NCBI RefSeq assembly: GCF_029227915.1
Contig: NC_079881.1
Coordinates: 20,065,501 to 20,129,500 of the forward strand
Direction: 5' to 3'
DNA from: Hydractinia symbiolongicarpus
Taxonomy: Eukaryota > Cnidaria > Hydrozoa > Anthoathecata > Hydractiniidae
DNA length: 64,000 nucleotides
This document shows positions 62,501-64,000 of this stretch, piece by piece (position 1 is the stretch's first letter; every line of letters begins with the position of its first letter). The position numbers were made by a program, and so were the translations under genes. The notes beneath the pieces were generated by a model. That model had not been told where the DNA came from. It saw nothing but the letters and a program-made list of their open reading frames with translations, and searched no databases.

Positions 62501-63648
62501 TTTGTTTCACCCTATTAACATCAGGATTTTTGGCATGGAGCGATATTTATATAGAAGCAATATTTTTTGAAAAATAAATTAATTTTATATATATAGATTT
62601 GTTTCTCCAGAACTATTGTTGTGTGTGTCATTATTTTTAATAAATAGTGCATTAAAAGGGTGTTGAAGGAAGAAAAAAAAATGTGATGTCATTGATGTAG
62701 ATTGATATTTTCTTCAAATCATGTCTGTATTTTACTCTTATGTATACTATATATATTTGCTAACTTGATAATCAATGTACTTTAGTAAACGCATAAACAC
62801 AACATCGTACAACAATCTTGAACGTTCGTTGTATTTGAAATTTAAATGTTAAAATGAACTTGCAACAATATCTTTATAGCTTTTACAGCGTCAAGGATCT
62901 TGCATTTCCGACCATTCTAGTGTTCACAATTCACCATTACCATCTCCTGCTAGCTTGCCATCCAGTCGAGCAAATCGTTCATCTTCCTTATCTGGACCAT
63001 ATGCCAAGATTGTAGAAGGAACTGTCTCTAGTCTAGCAAATACATCTTTAAGCAGTAGTGCACCAGCATATGAAAAAGCACCAGGTTCAGGAAGAAGAAG
63101 TAGCAGTAGAGATAGTGACCAGCCACAGGTATTATATATATGACATATTGTAATTGTATGTGATTTTAATTTTTTTTGTTCTGTTTCCATGCAAAAAATA
63201 TTAATTAGTACACTCCCCATCATCAAACTGAAGAATGTTTTATTTTTAGCATTTCTTTGGTCAGTTATCTCAATCTTCACAAGGATCCGAACCGCGAACA
63301 CCCTCAAAAGGCATGTCAATATCAGCACCGTTATTTCATCCAGGAGCACTTCCAGATGAATCTGCGCTTGATAATGCTTTGCTGGATGCCATGGCAAATG
63401 TAGATAGCACTTTCGATTTTGATTTCCCAGATAACGCCTCAGTGGGATCCTCCTTTGGTGGTAGTACTGGAGGCAGTGGACTTAATACTAGTAATATAAT
63501 ATTAGGACAATTTTCAAATAATGGATCAGATCCTGTCTCTATACCTGGAACTGATGTTCGTCATTCATCGTTTACGTCACAGCAGTCACATTCACCTACC
63601 TCTCCGGGATTACAGCCCAATGCAAATAGTAGTTTTTATTTAAATCAG
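53487..63648 (+). CDS. unk: Unkempt homologue, CCCH zinc-finger RNA-binding protein (partial at 3' end)
   Basis: Join of nine coding exons: 53487-53593, 57089-57298, 57408-57664, 58085-58220, 59415-59532, 60902-60986, 61079-61140, 62880-63128 and 63250-63648. The frame is consistent throughout (1,623 nt, 541 codons). Six CCCH fingers have ligands C46/C54/C62/H66, C91/C101/C107/H111, C131/C141/C148/H152, C205/C212/C218/H222, C241/C256/C262/H266 and C283/C292/C298/H302. Segments such as EKPLHYTYLKEFR, RRYHLRYYKT, HCAFAHGPHDLR, CPNVKHGDEWGDP and IYKSTKCNDMQQ are typical of Unkempt. In the animals studied, this family binds mRNA through two clusters of three fingers and represses translation in the cytoplasm, with roles in neuronal morphology. 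After the fingers comes a Ser-rich, low-complexity stretch (residues about 326-541). The family's C-terminal coiled coil and RING-like finger are not reached. The start ATG (53487) has G at -3 and +4 and no upstream in-frame ATG. Homology is strong; function here is inferred. Confidence 0.95.
55315..55360. repeat. (AAT)n microsatellite, imperfect
   Basis: Run of AAT/ATA units with single-base interruptions inside unk intron 1. Confidence 0.85.
56419..56555 (+). repeat. Local mosaic duplication in unk intron 1
   Basis: GGAAGAATAACATGTCTGC occurs at 56419 and 56478 (59 bp apart), and TAAATCCTCAGAGTAAAGGA occurs at 56439 and 56529 (90 bp apart). The differing offsets indicate a duplication followed by an insertion or slippage. 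Confidence 0.8.
57089..57298 (+). CDS. unk: unk coding exon 2 (zinc finger 1 and most of 2)
   Basis: Residues 36-106. Acceptor TTTTTTAG; starts with A completing the Thr codon, then YLKEFRVDQC. Contains finger 1, the basic linker NQKRRRPKKNKNGTF, and finger 2 through IHGD. Donor GTAAGT at 57299; phase 2. Confidence 0.93.
57408..57664 (+). CDS. unk: unk coding exon 3 (end of finger 2, finger 3)
   Basis: Residues 106-192. Runs from CPFLHRVAGD through finger 3 to an acidic linker (MEQEEKDGDSTKQIVPEDPR). It follows a 109-bp intron. The only donor that preserves frame is GCAAGT at 57665, a GC-type donor. Confidence 0.92.
57665..58084 (+). other. unk: unk intron 3, GC-AG type, with duplicated acceptor region
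   Basis: Starts GCAAGT and ends TTTTAG. No GT donor nearby restores the frame to exon 4. A 16-base TTAGATACAAATTATG segment at 58025-58040 is repeated at 58081-58096 across the real acceptor, with weaker similarity continuing for about 24 bp, so a copy of the exon 4 start lies 56 bp upstream. Confidence 0.85.
58085..58220 (+). CDS. unk: unk coding exon 4 (finger 4)
   Basis: Residues 192-237. Reads TNYVLANYKTETCRKPPRLC and continues through H222 to the basic SPRKYKYR. Acceptor TTTTAG; donor GTTTGA at 58221, weak but the one that joins in frame to exon 5. Phase 2. Confidence 0.92.
58221..59414 (+). other. unk: unk intron 4 (1.2 kb)
   Basis: GT-AG intron containing a 218-bp MITE at 58552-58769. 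The rest is AT-rich with no recognised content. Confidence 0.8.
58552..58769. mobile_element. 218-bp MITE, hAT-like, with 15-bp TIRs and 6-bp target duplication
   Basis: CAGGCCTTTTCAGGA at 58552-58566 is exactly inverted at 58755-58769. CTGTTT lies directly on both sides (58546-58551 and 58770-58775), a 6-bp target-site duplication. The interior has several short palindromes (GTGCTATTAATAGCAC, GTGTGCTTTTTGGCACAC). CAG-starting TIRs and a 5-8 bp duplication fit hAT elements; no transposase is encoded. Confidence 0.85.
59415..59532 (+). CDS. unk: unk coding exon 5 (finger 5)
   Basis: Residues 237-276. Contains CPNVKHGDEWGDP, C256, C262, H266, and ends TEQQFHPE. Acceptor TTTTTTAG, donor GTAAGT at 59533; phase 0. 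The 15-residue gap between the first and second Cys is the long-spaced form seen in this finger of the family. Confidence 0.93.
59533..60901 (+). other. unk: unk intron 5 (1.4 kb)
   Basis: GT-AG intron. It is AT-rich and contains a tandem duplication with hairpin at 60430-60680. No other feature recognised. Confidence 0.8.
60430..60680. repeat. 116-bp tandem duplication ending in a hairpin
   Basis: 60430-60545 and 60546-60661 are near-identical copies. The second copy's GTCTGGGCAACACTA end (60614-60635 with flank) is followed by an inverted counterpart at 60659-60680, matching at 20 of 22 positions. The loop contains TTGGTAA and its inverse TTACCAA. This looks like part of a palindromic MITE. 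Confidence 0.82.
60902..60986 (+). CDS. unk: unk coding exon 6 (finger 6)
   Basis: Residues 277-305. IYKSTKCNDMQQ begins it, followed by C292, C298 and H302 in GPFCAFAH. Acceptor CTTTTAG, donor GTAAGG at 60987; phase 1. Confidence 0.93.
61079..61140 (+). CDS. unk: unk coding exon 7
   Basis: Residues 305-325, just after finger 6 (DGLHSIDATKGSISIIPDKE). It follows a 92-bp intron. Acceptor TTATTTAG, donor GTGACC at 61141; phase 0. It is less conserved than the finger exons, and is supported by frame and splice sites. Confidence 0.78.
61141..62879 (+). other. unk: unk intron 7 (1.7 kb)
   Basis: GT-AG intron, very AT-rich. TTTCTTAAAATATG-type low-complexity repeats lie at about 61,595-61,690. 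No internal exon recognised. Confidence 0.75.
62880..63128 (+). CDS. unk: unk coding exon 8 (Ser-rich region)
   Basis: Residues 326-408. Ser/Pro-rich, probably disordered (VHNSPLPSPASLPSSRANRS, SGRRSSSRDSDQ). Acceptor TTTATAG, donor GTATTA at 63129; phase 0. The long minus-strand open frame over this exon is its shadow. Confidence 0.87.
63250..63648 (+). CDS. unk: unk coding exon 9
   Basis: Residues 409-541. Contains DESALDNALLDAMANVDSTF, resembling the acidic Ala/Leu segment of Unkempt central regions, then Gly/Ser-rich sequence ending SSFYLNQ. Acceptor TTTTTAG, donor GTAATT at 63649; phase 0. The family continues from here to a coiled coil and C-terminal zinc-binding module, so further exons are expected beyond the window. 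Confidence 0.87.
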
Positions 63649-64000
63649 GTAATTATTTTTCAGGGTATCTATTTGGGTAATACAGGCCGAAAAGTAAAGC
63701 ATTTAGTAATACACTGTAGTAACCATCTTAGGTTAGTATTATTTTGATTTTATCTCGTCTTTAAATGGAAAACTGTAGATAAATGAACAGATGACAAAGA
63801 ACTTTTTAATAAAATTGAGAGTGATCATGTAATTTAAAAAATCCTATTTTGTTTCAATCATATCTAATCTAGGCTCGACCCTTTAAAAGTAACGAAACTC
63901 GCGAATGAAATTATTTTTATTATTAGAGGATCATATAACTAATAAAGTGTGTATTTGTATATCCCTAAGATGCCCTCTTTCCCCTTATACTTTCCAAACT
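63649..64000 (+). other. unk: unk intron 9, incomplete
   Basis: Sequence after the exon 9 donor to the window end, with no further Unkempt-like exon visible. Confidence 0.7.

Noticed and set aside
62924-63397. 157-codon minus-strand open frame
   Set aside because: It overlaps unk exons 8 and 9 and an intron on the opposite strand. Its sequence is a shadow of the Ser-rich exon and has no family resemblance.
63663-63692. Small exon between TTTTTCAG and GTAAAG after unk exon 9
   Set aside because: It would require a 14-bp intron, which is too short to splice.

Overview
The window looks like animal genomic DNA, AT-rich and intron-bearing, with no bacterial features. The one intact gene is an orthologue of the metazoan RNA-binding protein Unkempt, its coding sequence split by introns of about 90 bp to 3.5 kb. 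Two decayed PIF/Harbinger (HARBI1-type) transposases, several small inverted-repeat DNA transposons and a degenerate tRNA-like SINE head fit an invertebrate such as a cnidarian, but the species cannot be fixed from sequence alone.

Region 1 (1 to about 46.2 kb) is one uninterrupted head-to-tail satellite array. The monomer is about 185-195 bp, so roughly 245 copies are present. Its length varies mainly at a poly-G run and a poly-C run. Each monomer carries an imperfect hairpin and two GAATATTC palindromes. Monomer variants recur in fixed order, giving nested higher-order repeats: a 5-monomer duplication (about 944 bp), a 10-monomer unit (about 1,886 bp), a 17-monomer unit (about 3,222 bp), a 36-monomer offset (about 6.8 kb), and a duplication in which about the first 15.4 kb reappears at 24.4-38.8 kb. 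The last six monomers (45.1-46.2 kb) are degenerate and mark the array edge. All long open frames in this region are read-through of the repeat and are not annotated as genes.

Region 2 (46.2-53.3 kb) is AT-rich DNA with transposon debris: a 1.15 kb element with perfect 30-bp inverted ends, a 37-bp inverted satellite fragment, a broken Harbinger transposase (50.1-50.9 kb), an adjoining 0.6 kb element with GCGGACAC-type repeats, a second broken Harbinger transposase (52.2-52.8 kb) and a tRNA-like SINE head (minus strand).

Region 3 (53.5 kb to the end) is the unk (Unkempt) gene on the plus strand. Nine coding exons (541 codons) can be joined in a consistent frame and encode six CCCH zinc fingers followed by a serine-rich region. 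The C-terminal coiled-coil/RING part expected for the family lies beyond the window. Intron 3 uses a GC-AG splice pair and contains a duplicated decoy copy of the exon 4 acceptor. Introns 4 and 5 carry a MITE with target-site duplication and a tandemly duplicated hairpin sequence.
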